A stretch of DNA of 11,744 nt, taken from positions 1-11,744 of the forward strand of contig DASUYK010000030.1 in the NCBI GenBank assembly GCA_036377415.1, in the 5' to 3' direction. The position numbers and the translations under genes were made by a program. Within the stretch, counting starts at the first letter, position 1. Each line of letters opens with the position of its first letter. The notes under the pieces were generated by a model. The model was not told where the DNA came from, searched no databases, and was given only the letters and a program-made list of their open reading frames with translations. This DNA is from DASUPK01 sp036377415 (GTDB taxonomy: Bacteria > Actinomycetota > Thermoleophilia > Solirubrobacterales > 70-9). Positions 1 to 6,310 of this stretch are shown in pieces.

Positions 1-1188
1 ATGGCGGCGTGGGTGATCCGCCAGGAGCGCGAGGGCGAGCCGACCGACGCCTTCCAGCTCGAGCAGATCGAGGTCCCGGAGCCGGGCGCGTTCGAGGTGA
101 TCGTGCGGGTGATGGCCGCCGGGGTCAACTTCAACAACGTCTGGGCCGCGCTCGGGCAGCCCGTGTCCGTGTTCAACTCCCACCCGGAGTTCGACCACCA
201 CATCGGCGGCTCGGACGCCTCGGGGATCGTCTGGAAGGTCGGCGAGGGCGTGACCAGGTGGAAGCCCGGCGACGAGGTCGTGATCCACTGCAACCAGGCC
301 TCATACGAGGATGTCGAGGTCCACGGCCTCGACCCGCTGGCCGCGCCGAGCCAGATGATCTGGGGATACGAGACGACCTGGGGCTCGTTCGCCCAGTTCA
401 CCAAGGTCCAGGCCCAGCAGCTGCTTTTCAAGCCACGGAACCTCTCATGGGCCGAGTCCTCCGCCTACGGGCTCACCTACTTCACCGCCTACCGGATGCT
501 GATCGACCAGTGCAAGCTCCAGGCCGGGCACAACGTCCTGATCTGGGGCGCGGCCGGGGGCCTCGGGGTGTTCGCCACCCAGCTGTGTGCGGCGGCCGGG
601 GCGAACGCGGTCGGCGTCGTCTCCTCCGACGAGAAGGGCGAGCTCGTGAAGAGGCTCGGGGCTGTCGACTACATCAACCGCAGCGAGTTCGCGGGCATGA
701 TGCGCAAAGGCGGCGAGACCCCTGATCAGGAGAAGGCACGCTTCAAGGAGTCGCGCGGTTTCGCGAAGCGGGTCAAGGAGATCCTCGGTGACTCGCCCGA
801 CATCGTCTTCGAGCACGTCGGACAGGCGACCTTCCCCACCTCGGTCTTCGTCGTCAAGCCGTTCGGGAAGGTCGTGATCTGCGGGGCAACGTCGGGCTAC
901 ACGCTCGACTTCGACGTCCGCTACCTGTGGATGCGCCAGAAGCAGATCATCGGCTCCCACTTCGCCAACGCCTATGAGTGCATGCGTGCGAACCAGCTGA
1001 TGGCGGAGGGGAAGATCCAGCCTGTGCTCTGGCGGGTGATGGGGTTCGACGGCGTCGCCGAGGCCCACCAGCTCCTGCACGAGAACAAGCACCTCGGCAA
1101 GATCTCGATCCTGGTCGGCGCGAGCGACGAGGAGGAAGGGAAGACCGAGGACGGTCCCGGAGCGATCCGCGCCGAGGTGGGCGCGTGA
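1..1188 (+). CDS. ccr: Crotonyl-CoA carboxylase/reductase, 5'-truncated by the window edge
   Basis: The enzyme catalyses NADPH-dependent reductive carboxylation of crotonyl-CoA to ethylmalonyl-CoA in the cytoplasm, the defining step of the EMC pathway. It is an MDR-superfamily protein with the GroES-like part first and a Rossmann motif WGAAGGLG at residues 182-189. Residues matching the CO2 pocket described for Ccr are present by my recalled alignment: N45 (in VNFNN), Y123-E124 (in IWGYET) and H320 (in GSHFAN). Tyr instead of Phe at 123 is as in alphaproteobacterial Ccr. The ATG at position 1 aligns with an internal Met of family members (before AWVIR), so roughly 35-50 N-terminal residues lie upstream. 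The last ~20 residues form an acidic/Gly-rich tail beyond the usual end. The gene is followed 58 bp later by the small ORF at 1247. Family assignment is very secure. Confidence 0.95.
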   Translation: MAAWVIRQEREGEPTDAFQLEQIEVPEPGAFEVIVRVMAAGVNFNNVWAALGQPVSVFNSHPEFDHHIGGSDASGIVWKVGEGVTRWKPGDEVVIHCNQASYEDVEVHGLDPLAAPSQMIWGYETTWGSFAQFTKVQAQQLLFKPRNLSWAESSAYGLTYFTAYRMLIDQCKLQAGHNVLIWGAAGGLGVFATQLCAAAGANAVGVVSSDEKGELVKRLGAVDYINRSEFAGMMRKGGETPDQEKARFKESRGFAKRVKEILGDSPDIVFEHVGQATFPTSVFVVKPFGKVVICGATSGYTLDFDVRYLWMRQKQIIGSHFANAYECMRANQLMAEGKIQPVLWRVMGFDGVAEAHQLLHENKHLGKISILVGASDEEEGKTEDGPGAIRAEVGA

Positions 1189-1200
1189 GCGCCCACCTCG
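1173..1200 (+). terminator. 12-bp perfect hairpin enclosing the ccr stop codon
   Basis: CGAGGTGGGCGC (1173-1184) pairs perfectly with GCGCCCACCTCG (1189-1200), leaving the four-base loop GTGA. As RNA this is a GNRA-type tetraloop, so the hairpin should be very stable. The ccr TGA (1186-1188) lies within the loop. No T-tract follows, so a classical Rho-independent terminator is not supported. It could act as a 3'-end stabiliser, a Rho-assisted terminator or an attenuator before the next gene. The structure is seen directly; the role is inferred. Confidence 0.5.
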
Positions 1201-1246
1201 TAGATTCGGCGGCGATGTTCGTGGCCGCCGTGTGTGGCGGGGCGTG

Positions 1247-1567
1247 ATGGCCGATGGCTCGCCGACAAACGGCAGGCTCGAGATGGTCTACATCGACTGG
1301 CACGTCCATCCCTTTCGGGCGGAGCGCTGGTACGAGATCTGGGAGCCCGCGGCGGCCCGGGCGATGGCGTTTGGGGCGAAGGGCTGGTCGCTGACCCGGA
1401 ACGCCGAAGACCCGCTCCACTTCCGCCAGGCGTCGGTCTGGCAGAACCACGAGGACTTCGAGCGCTACTGGAACTCCGACGAGGTCTCGGCCTTCCGCGA
1501 GGAGGCCGTCAACTACTACAACAAGCCGGTCCACCCGGTCTGGCACGCGCTGATCGCCGGCGAGTAG
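1247..1567 (+). CDS. Small protein, probable dimeric alpha/beta-barrel (ABM/EthD-like) fold
   Basis: The protein has 106 residues, no signal peptide and no membrane segment. The pattern is a first strand VYIDWHVHPF (residues 14-23), a helix WYEIWEPAAARAMAFGAKGW, then LTRNAEDPLHFRQASVWQN as two strands, then a helix with ERYWNSDEVSAFREE, ending in VHPVWHALI. That alternation resembles ferredoxin-like ABM/EthD monooxygenase-type domains, in which Trp and His line a pocket. I cannot name a substrate. The ATG at 1247 is preceded by a GGCGGGG purine stretch; a GTG at 1232 and an ATG at 1283 are alternatives. It follows ccr by 58 bp on the same strand, so co-transcription is possible unless the ccr hairpin terminates. 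The coding call is good; the fold is moderate and the function unknown. Confidence 0.72.
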   Translation: MADGSPTNGRLEMVYIDWHVHPFRAERWYEIWEPAAARAMAFGAKGWSLTRNAEDPLHFRQASVWQNHEDFERYWNSDEVSAFREEAVNYYNKPVHPVWHALIAGE

Positions 1568-1591
1568 CCGGCGCCCGGGCCCGGCGCCCGG
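1555..1591 (+). repeat. Stop-codon hairpin plus 11-bp tandem repeat
   Basis: CGCCGGC (1555-1561) and GCCGGCG (1567-1573) form a 7-bp stem around GAGTA, which contains most of the TAG stop of the preceding gene (1565-1567). Immediately after it, CCGGCGCCCGG occurs twice (1568-1578 and 1581-1591), separated by two bases; the two GGCGCC cores can also pair with each other. No T-run follows. It may be a 3'-end structure or a weak terminator between this gene and the RTX gene at 1636. Confidence 0.4.
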
Positions 1592-1635
1592 ATCAGCTAC
1601 TTCCAGGAGCGCCCGGTGTTCCTTCTACGCCTTCG

Positions 1636-2397
1636 ATGACGCTTCCACGCCGATCCGTCCGGTTCCTCGCGCCCACCCTTGCCTGCGCCCTCCTCGCCGT
1701 CGGCCACGTAGCCACGGCCGAGGCCAAGGTCACCGCGACCGTCGGGGGTAAGATCCTCACCGTGCGGGGCGGCAAGGGCGCCGATCTGGCCGCTGTCGCA
1801 TGCAGCGGCCAGGGCCAGGTGAAGGTGAACGGGAGGGATCCGCGCACCGGGCCGATCGCTTGCGCGAGCATCTCGGAGGTGGACGCGTTCACGGGTGCGG
1901 GGAACGACCGCGTCAACCTCGCCGGGGTCGGGATCGCGACCGGCTTCGGGCAGCGGGACCTCCCCGGATTCGGGACCGGGACGGGGGCCGCGGCCCAGCT
2001 CGGGCGGGGGAACGACCGCTACATCGGCGGCGGCTCGGCCTTCAACCTCGTCCTGGGCGGCGCCGGCAGCGAGCGCCTGTCCGGCGGGAGCCTTCGGGAC
2101 GACCTCCAGGGCGGAGCCGGCAACGACACGATCAACGGCGGTGACGGGCGCGACGTGATCCTGGGCAACGGGGGGGCGGACACCCTTCGGGGAGGCGCCG
2201 GCGACGACCTTGTGAGCGGGAACGCGGGGGACGACCTGCTGAACGGCGGGGAGGGTGCCGACCTGCTCGGCGGCGGCCTCGGCAAGGACACCCTGCTCGG
2301 CGGCGCCGGGGACGACACACTGATCGGTGGTCCCCAGAAGGACCGCCTGGACGGCGGCGCCGGCGACAACACCCTGGTCCAGAACTCGCCTAAGTAG
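1636..2397 (+). CDS. Secreted RTX-type calcium-binding repeat protein
   Basis: The protein has 253 residues. A Sec-type signal peptide (basic MTLPRRSVR, then a hydrophobic core) has a likely cleavage after A28-E29-A30. The mature N-terminal part (31-130) has two cysteines (C56, C75), which could form a disulfide, and isolated GAGNDR/GRGNDR motifs. From about residue 131 to 248 the chain is a near-perfect nine-residue array of the GGxGxDxUx type, such as GGAGNDTIN, GGAGDDLVS and GGAGDDTLI. About 13 units in register should fold into a Ca2+-binding parallel beta-roll. There is no catalytic domain. The start at 1636 is chosen because it places the signal peptide at the N-terminus; the frame stays open upstream to 1234 only as a high-GC shadow. 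No clear ribosome-binding site is seen. Its stop abuts the clpS stop. It is likely an extracellular structural, adhesive or ion-binding protein. Confidence 0.85.
   Translation: MTLPRRSVRFLAPTLACALLAVGHVATAEAKVTATVGGKILTVRGGKGADLAAVACSGQGQVKVNGRDPRTGPIACASISEVDAFTGAGNDRVNLAGVGIATGFGQRDLPGFGTGTGAAAQLGRGNDRYIGGGSAFNLVLGGAGSERLSGGSLRDDLQGGAGNDTINGGDGRDVILGNGGADTLRGGAGDDLVSGNAGDDLLNGGEGADLLGGGLGKDTLLGGAGDDTLIGGPQKDRLDGGAGDNTLVQNSPK
2029..2379 (+). repeat. RTX nonapeptide (27-bp period) array
   Basis: This is the coding repeat of the RTX gene, about 13 consecutive 27-bp units with the consensus GGxGxDxUx. The middle and C-terminal units keep the Asp that coordinates Ca2+. The first three (around residues 132-158) and the unit GGPQKDRLD (231-239) are degenerate. 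The units differ at the DNA level, so the array looks old rather than recently expanded. Confidence 0.8.
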
Positions 2398-2688
2398 CTA
2401 GTGCTGCTCGAGCGGGGCCATCGTCAGCCCCGCCGCCTGGAGCTGCTCCCAGTAGAGCTCCGCAGGCTCGCGCGCGCCGGTCCAGACCGCTGCCTTGCCG
2501 CGGTTGTGGATCGTGTCGGCGAACCGGTAGCCCCCATCGAGGTTGACGCCGGGAATGACGCGGGCGAGCGTCTGGGCGACGTGATCGAAAGTGTTGTGGT
2601 CGTCGTTCAGGACGATCACGAGCCAATTACCGCCCAGGCTCTCCTCGGGGCCGGCTGATCGCGGGCGCTCGACGGTCGTCGTGGCCAC
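2398..2688 (-). CDS. clpS: ATP-dependent Clp protease adaptor ClpS
   Basis: ClpS binds N-degron substrates and delivers them to a ClpA/ClpC-ClpP machine. The protein has 96 residues, normal for the family. It has a short flexible N-terminus (about 20 residues, GPEESLGGN) and then the core LVIVLNDDHNTF. N28 and D29 match the E. coli pocket residues N34 and D35 that hold the substrate alpha-amino group. H61 in IHNRGKA matches H66. The residue aligned with the E. coli gatekeeper M40 is F34. The start is a GTG at 2688, the only credible start in frame; the reading frame upstream is open but unlike ClpS. No Clp ATPase is adjacent. A TATCTT box lies 7 nt before the GTG, so the transcript may be leaderless. 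Confidence 0.9.
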   Translation of the reverse strand: MATTTVERPRSAGPEESLGGNWLVIVLNDDHNTFDHVAQTLARVIPGVNLDGGYRFADTIHNRGKAAVWTGAREPAELYWEQLQAAGLTMAPLEQH

Positions 2689-2695
2689 CCGGCCG

Positions 2696-2701
2696 AAGAT
2701 A
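2696..2701 (-). promoter_or_regulatory. -10-like box TATCTT before clpS
   Basis: TATCTT sits 7 nt upstream of the clpS GTG with no Shine-Dalgarno between them. That spacing puts the transcription start at or next to the start codon, as in leaderless actinobacterial genes. No good -35 hexamer is visible. Confidence 0.4.
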
Positions 2702-2761
2702 GAGGATTTCCGGCGCCGTGAGCGGCGGTTTTCGTCCGCGGCGGACGGGGCCTGGTGGCGG

Positions 2762-3469
2762 CTAGAAGGGGTTCGGGACCTGGACGTTGACGTTGTCGAA
2801 CAGGCCGGTGATACCGGTGGCCGCGCCGGAGCCCTTGGCGCCCGCGAGCACGACCGTCCGGCGCCCGGTCGGCTGGTCGGCCGCCGCGTCGCTCGTGTTG
2901 ACGACGGTCCTGCCACCCACGACGGCGACGATGCTCGTCGTGGTACCGCCAAAGGAGAAGGCGCGGATCGAGATCACGTTGGGCTTCGCGCCCATCTTCA
3001 CGAACTTTCCGCTCCCGGACGCCTCGAGCTTCAGCCCTCCGGCGCCCTCGGGGTCGCGGAGGTACTGCCACTTGCGCTGGTTCGGCAGGACCCGCAGGAA
3101 GTACCCGGCGTTGTCGCTCTGGCGGACGCCCACTGCGGCGAACGCCTTCTTCTTCAGCTTCGGGGTCCCGCCGGTGACGCCGGTCGTGGCGATCATCCCC
3201 TGATCGGGCCTGGAATCGCTCGAGTCGGCGACCACCGAGCTGCGGAAGATGCACGAGTTGGTTTTCGCCCCGACGCCGATCGCGAGCATCTGATTGCCCT
3301 GCCACTTGCGCTTGCAGGCGGACCCGAAGACCTTGTGGAACGCGAAGACGTCGTCCTGGGTGGAGAACGCGTAGACCGCGACCGAGATCGGCGCCGCCTG
3401 GACCGATGCGACCGCACCCGCGCCGATGGCCGCGCAGGCGATCAGGAGGGCTGTGAGCTTCGTGCGCAT
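2762..3469 (-). CDS. Secreted protein, possible LamG/concanavalin-like beta-sandwich
   Basis: The protein has 235 residues. A Sec signal peptide (MRTK, hydrophobic LTALLIACAAIGAGAVA) has a likely cleavage near V23-Q24-A25. The mature part has a basic SACKRKW segment and a second Cys in NSCIF, giving two cysteines that could pair. The C-terminal half, including AGYFLRVLPNQRKWQYLRD, PNVISIRAFSF, SIVAVVGGRTV and GITGLFDNVNVQVP, follows the strand order seen in LamG/laminin-type or 3-keto-disaccharide-hydrolase-type jelly rolls. I infer only the fold, not a function. The ATG at 3469 is preferred over the GTG at 3517 because it starts the signal peptide. It lies upstream of clpS on the same strand (73-bp gap) and diverges from ecm. 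Confidence 0.75.
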   Translation of the reverse strand: MRTKLTALLIACAAIGAGAVASVQAAPISVAVYAFSTQDDVFAFHKVFGSACKRKWQGNQMLAIGVGAKTNSCIFRSSVVADSSDSRPDQGMIATTGVTGGTPKLKKKAFAAVGVRQSDNAGYFLRVLPNQRKWQYLRDPEGAGGLKLEASGSGKFVKMGAKPNVISIRAFSFGGTTTSIVAVVGGRTVVNTSDAAADQPTGRRTVVLAGAKGSGAATGITGLFDNVNVQVPNPF

Positions 3470-3479
3470 CGAGGGCGTG

Positions 3480-3485
3480 AGCGTA
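3480..3485 (-). promoter_or_regulatory. -10-like box TACGCT before the secreted-protein gene
   Basis: TACGCT fits TAnnnT and ends 10 nt before the ATG at 3469, predicting a leader of only a few bases. A TTGCAA further upstream is 20 nt away, too far for an ordinary -35. Weak support. Confidence 0.25.
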
Positions 3486-3573
3486 GCCCGGTGGGATCCG
3501 GGAGTTTGCAAGAACACCGGCCAGGGCGCGTCGGAGCGGTGTCCATCCCCGCACAGCGCCGGCTGCCGACACT

Positions 3574-3579
3574 TACCAT
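3574..3579 (+). promoter_or_regulatory. -10-like box TACCAT before ecm
   Basis: TACCAT lies 6 nt upstream of the ecm ATG. The only purine patch (AGGG, 3581-3584) ends one base before the ATG, too close to be an effective Shine-Dalgarno. A leaderless start at A3586 is the simplest reading. I see no cobalamin riboswitch in the 116-bp spacer, although the enzyme needs B12. Confidence 0.4.
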
Positions 3580-3585
3580 TAGGGC

Positions 3586-5586
3586 ATGAGCGAGCACCGC
3601 CTGCCGGAGCGGGACCGTCCCTGGGTCATGCGCACCTACGCAGGCCATTCGGACGCCCGGCGCTCGAACGAGCTCTACCGAAGGAACCTCGCGAAGGGGC
3701 AGACGGGCCTCTCGGTCGCCTTCGATCTCCCGACGCAGACGGGGTACGACCCCGACGCCGAGCTCGCCCGCGGTGAGGTCGGCAAGGTCGGCGTCTCGAT
3801 CGCGCACAAGGGCGACATGCACACGCTCCTCGACGGGATCCCGCTCGGCGAGATGAACACCTCGATGACGATCAACGCGACCGCCGCGTGGCTGCTCGCG
3901 CTCTACGCGACCGTCGCCGAGGAGAACGGCGTCGAGCGCGCGGCCCTCGCCGGGACGACCCAGAACGACATCATCAAGGAGTACCTCTCGCGCGGCACCT
4001 ACGCGTTCCCGCCGGGGCCGTCGATGCGGCTGATCGCCGACACGGTCGCCTTCACCGTCAACGAGATCCCGAAGTGGAACCCGATCAACGTCTGCTCGTA
4101 CCACCTCCAGGAGGCGGGCGCGACTTCCGTGCAGGAGATCGCCTACGCGCTCTCGACCGCAATCGCAGTGCTCGACGAGGTGAAGGCACGCGGGCAGGTC
4201 GCCGACGACGACTTCCCGAAGGTCTTCGGACGGATCTCCTTCTTCGTCAACGCAGGGGTCCGCTTCATCGAGGAGCACGCGAAGCTCCGCGCGATGGGCC
4301 GCCTCTGGGAGGAGATCGGGCGGAACCGCTACGGGGTCACGGAGCCCAAGTTCCTGCGCCTGCGCTATGGGGTCCAGGTCAACTCGCTCGGCCTCACCGA
4401 GTCCCAGCCCGAGAACAACGTCCCGCGGATCGTGCTCGAGGCGCTCGCCGTGACCCTCGGCCGCGACGCCCGCGCCCGCGCGATCCAGCTGCCGGCCTGG
4501 AACGAGGCGCTCGGCCTTCCCCGGCCGTGGGATCAGCAGTGGAGCCTTCGGATCCAGCAGATCCTGGCGGACGAGACCGACCTGCTCGACTACCCCGACA
4601 TCTTCGAGGGATCCAAGGTGATGGACGGCCTGGTGGACGAGCTCGCCGCCGGCGCCGACGCCGAGATGAAGGCGGTCGCCGAGCATGGCGGCGCCGTCGA
4701 GGCGGTCCCCTACATGAAGGCGCAGCTGGTCGAGTCGAACCGCGAGCGGATCGCGCGCATCGAGCGCGGCGAGATCGTCGTCGTCGGCCAGAACAAGTTC
4801 ACCGAGTCGGAGGACTCGCCGCTCACCACGGGCGAGGACGGTGGGATTCTGACGCCCGATCCCGAGGTCGAGCGGGAGCGGATCGCTGCGCTCGTGGAGT
4901 GGCGCGCGCAGCGCGAGGGGAACGCCGTCGACGCCGCGCTCGAGAAGCTCGCCGACGCCGCCCGCAACGAGGAGGCGAACATCATGCCCGCGACGATCGA
5001 GGCGGCGAAGGCCGGCGCGACGACCGGCGAGTGGGCCGGGGTCCTTCGCGACGTGTTCGGCGACTACCGGGCCCCCACGGGGGTCTCGGAGGCGGCCGCG
5101 GGAGGATCGGTGAACGGCGATCTGCTCGGGGAGGTTCGCGACCGGGTCTCGGCCGTCGCCGAGGAGATCGGCCACCCGATCCGGATCCTGGTCGGAAAGC
5201 CCGGGCTCGACGGCCACTCGAACGGAGCCGAGCAGATCGCCGTTCGCGCGCGCGACGTCGGGATGGAGGCGATCTATCAGGGGATCCGCCTCACGCCCGA
5301 CCAGATCGCGAAGTCCGCGATCGAGGAGGACGTCGACGTCGTCGGGCTCTCGATCCTGTCCGGGTCCCACCGGGAACTGGTGCCCCGGGTGGTCGAGCTT
5401 CTCCGCGCGGACGGCGCGGACATACCGGTCGTCGTCGGGGGAATCATCCCCGCGGCCGACGCGGCGGCGATGCGCGAGGCGGGCGTCGACGGCGTCTACA
5501 CCCCCAAGGACTTCGAGATCAACCGGATCATGGGGGAGATCGCGGAGCTGGTGGCGGAGCGCCACCGCGCCGCGCAGCCGGCCTGA
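3586..5586 (+). CDS. ecm: Ethylmalonyl-CoA mutase (B12-dependent, single-chain)
   Basis: The enzyme converts (2R)-ethylmalonyl-CoA to (2S)-methylsuccinyl-CoA with adenosylcobalamin. It has 666 residues in one chain: an N-terminal mutase TIM barrel (to about 510), a linker and a C-terminal B12-binding domain (about 530-655). The B12 motif is D542-G-H-S-N-G547, with H544 as lower axial cobalt ligand, followed by SILSGSH and VVVGGIIP. Ecm/MeaA-type segments rather than methylmalonyl-CoA mutase segments are present: FDLPTQTGYDPD, NPINVCSYHLQEAGAT, VNSLGLTESQPENNV and QLPAWNEALGLPRPWDQQW. The length and single-subunit build fit Ecm. A zinc-ribbon-like gene follows after 49 bp. The neighbouring ccr, mch, mcd and mcl genes reinforce ethylmalonyl-CoA over methylmalonyl-CoA as substrate. 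Confidence 0.95.
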   Translation: MSEHRLPERDRPWVMRTYAGHSDARRSNELYRRNLAKGQTGLSVAFDLPTQTGYDPDAELARGEVGKVGVSIAHKGDMHTLLDGIPLGEMNTSMTINATAAWLLALYATVAEENGVERAALAGTTQNDIIKEYLSRGTYAFPPGPSMRLIADTVAFTVNEIPKWNPINVCSYHLQEAGATSVQEIAYALSTAIAVLDEVKARGQVADDDFPKVFGRISFFVNAGVRFIEEHAKLRAMGRLWEEIGRNRYGVTEPKFLRLRYGVQVNSLGLTESQPENNVPRIVLEALAVTLGRDARARAIQLPAWNEALGLPRPWDQQWSLRIQQILADETDLLDYPDIFEGSKVMDGLVDELAAGADAEMKAVAEHGGAVEAVPYMKAQLVESNRERIARIERGEIVVVGQNKFTESEDSPLTTGEDGGILTPDPEVERERIAALVEWRAQREGNAVDAALEKLADAARNEEANIMPATIEAAKAGATTGEWAGVLRDVFGDYRAPTGVSEAAAGGSVNGDLLGEVRDRVSAVAEEIGHPIRILVGKPGLDGHSNGAEQIAVRARDVGMEAIYQGIRLTPDQIAKSAIEEDVDVVGLSILSGSHRELVPRVVELLRADGADIPVVVGGIIPAADAAAMREAGVDGVYTPKDFEINRIMGEIAELVAERHRAAQPA

Positions 5587-5635
5587 TGCGGAGGTCGTCT
5601 GCTCGTTATGAGAAGCGAATCACCTGGAAGACGCG

Positions 5636-6202
5636 ATGAATGAGCTGAACGGGGATCGCTCCGCGTGGCTTCGCTGCTACCGCTGCTGGGCGCGCGACCT
5701 GGAGGTCCAGCTCCACTACGACGCGATTCTCCGGGTCGATCCCGAAAGCGGCGAGCCGGCGGAGCGCCTGGACGAGGTCCAGGAGGCCGTCGTCCAGTGC
5801 CTCCGCTGCCTCCACGACCAGCCCCACCTGACGATCCGGGAGGACCGGGTCGTCCCTGTCGAGGACCGCTGGGAGCGGATGGTGGCCGGAACCCCCTGGG
5901 TTGCCTCCTGCACGGTCACTGTCGACCAGGACCAGGTCGAGTCGTGCTCCGGGCCCGAGGCGGCCGAGTCGCTCACCTACGGCTCGTTCGGCGAGCAGGG
6001 GACGCGCGAGTTCTTCACCCACGTACGCTTCCACAAGCACGACGAGGAGCGGATCATCGTCCACCTGCTGGTCGAGCTCTACGCGCGCTCGGCCGAGGAG
6101 GCAACCGAGGTCCTCGAGGAGGCTTCTCGCGGCGTGCTGGAGATCACCTCGCTCGCCGAGGAGTCACGCCCGCCGGCGCACGCGCCGGACGAGGCGCACT
6201 AG
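5636..6202 (+). CDS. Unknown protein with paired CxxC motifs (zinc-ribbon-like)
   Basis: The protein has 188 residues and is acidic, with no signal peptide or membrane segment. C14-x2-C17 and C55-x2-C58 could bind one Zn2+ or Fe as a split zinc ribbon; between them, QLHYDAILRVDPESGEP looks like a beta hairpin. A middle section (TPWVASCTVTVDQDQ) is beta-rich. The C-terminal 60 residues are strongly charged and probably helical (EERIIVHLLVELYARSAEEATEVLEEA). I do not recognise a named family. The start at 5636 has GGAAG at 5626-5630 with a 5-nt spacer. It begins 49 bp after ecm on the same strand and is probably co-transcribed, which makes a role near Ecm (assembly, regulation) possible but unproven. 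Confidence 0.8.
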   Translation: MNELNGDRSAWLRCYRCWARDLEVQLHYDAILRVDPESGEPAERLDEVQEAVVQCLRCLHDQPHLTIREDRVVPVEDRWERMVAGTPWVASCTVTVDQDQVESCSGPEAAESLTYGSFGEQGTREFFTHVRFHKHDEERIIVHLLVELYARSAEEATEVLEEASRGVLEITSLAEESRPPAHAPDEAH

Positions 6203-6310
6203 CGGCCACCAGGCCGCTCTCCTTGGGAGCGGCGGCGAAGCCGCCGCAACTTGCGATGGGCGGCCGCTCGTGGCCGCGACCTGATGGCGAAGCCGGCCTA
6301 TCCGGCCGGC
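6201..6310. repeat. Cluster of four GC-rich hairpins between convergent genes
   Basis: Four perfect inverted repeats follow one another. AGCGGCC/GGCCGCT (6201-6207, 6212-6218) starts within the stop of the plus-strand gene. GCGGCGGC/GCCGCCGC (6229-6236, 6240-6247) has loop GAA. GCGGCC/GGCCGC spans 6260-6265 and 6272-6277. GCCGGCC/GGCCGGC (6292-6298, 6304-6310) has the minus-strand TAG in its loop. GGCGAAGCCG occurs twice (6234-6243, 6286-6295). The last stem is followed on the plus strand by TTCTTCT, a weak T-rich tract. The cluster may be a bidirectional terminator or a REP-like element. Confidence 0.55.

Noticed and set aside
1..3. ATG at position 1 as the real ccr start
   Set aside because: It aligns with an internal Met of Ccr proteins and leaves the protein short at its N-terminus, so the start lies before the window.
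1234..1635. Upstream extension of the RTX gene to 387 residues
   Set aside because: It overlaps the 1247-1567 gene in another frame and would bury the signal peptide; the start at 1636 is far better.
1678..1689. Lipobox in the RTX protein signal (TLAC)
   Set aside because: The -3 residue is Thr and the hydrophobic core continues past the Cys to a better AxA site, so signal peptidase I is more likely.
2733..2747. Hairpin CGTCCG-CGG-CGGACG as terminator of the secreted-protein gene
   Set aside because: On the relevant strand it is followed by AAAA, not T, and the stem is short with a three-base loop.
3470..3585. Cobalamin riboswitch before the B12-dependent mutase
   Set aside because: The 116-bp spacer is too short for the element, lacks a recognisable B12 box, and a leaderless start is more likely.
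2591..3589. Plus-strand open frame of 332 codons
   Set aside because: It runs antisense to clpS and the secreted-protein gene, both of which have clear family marks or a signal peptide; its composition is shadow-like.
3442..5565. Minus-strand open frame of 707 codons
   Set aside because: It is antisense to ecm, has the Arg/Asp/Leu-rich composition of a GC-rich shadow, and shows no motif.
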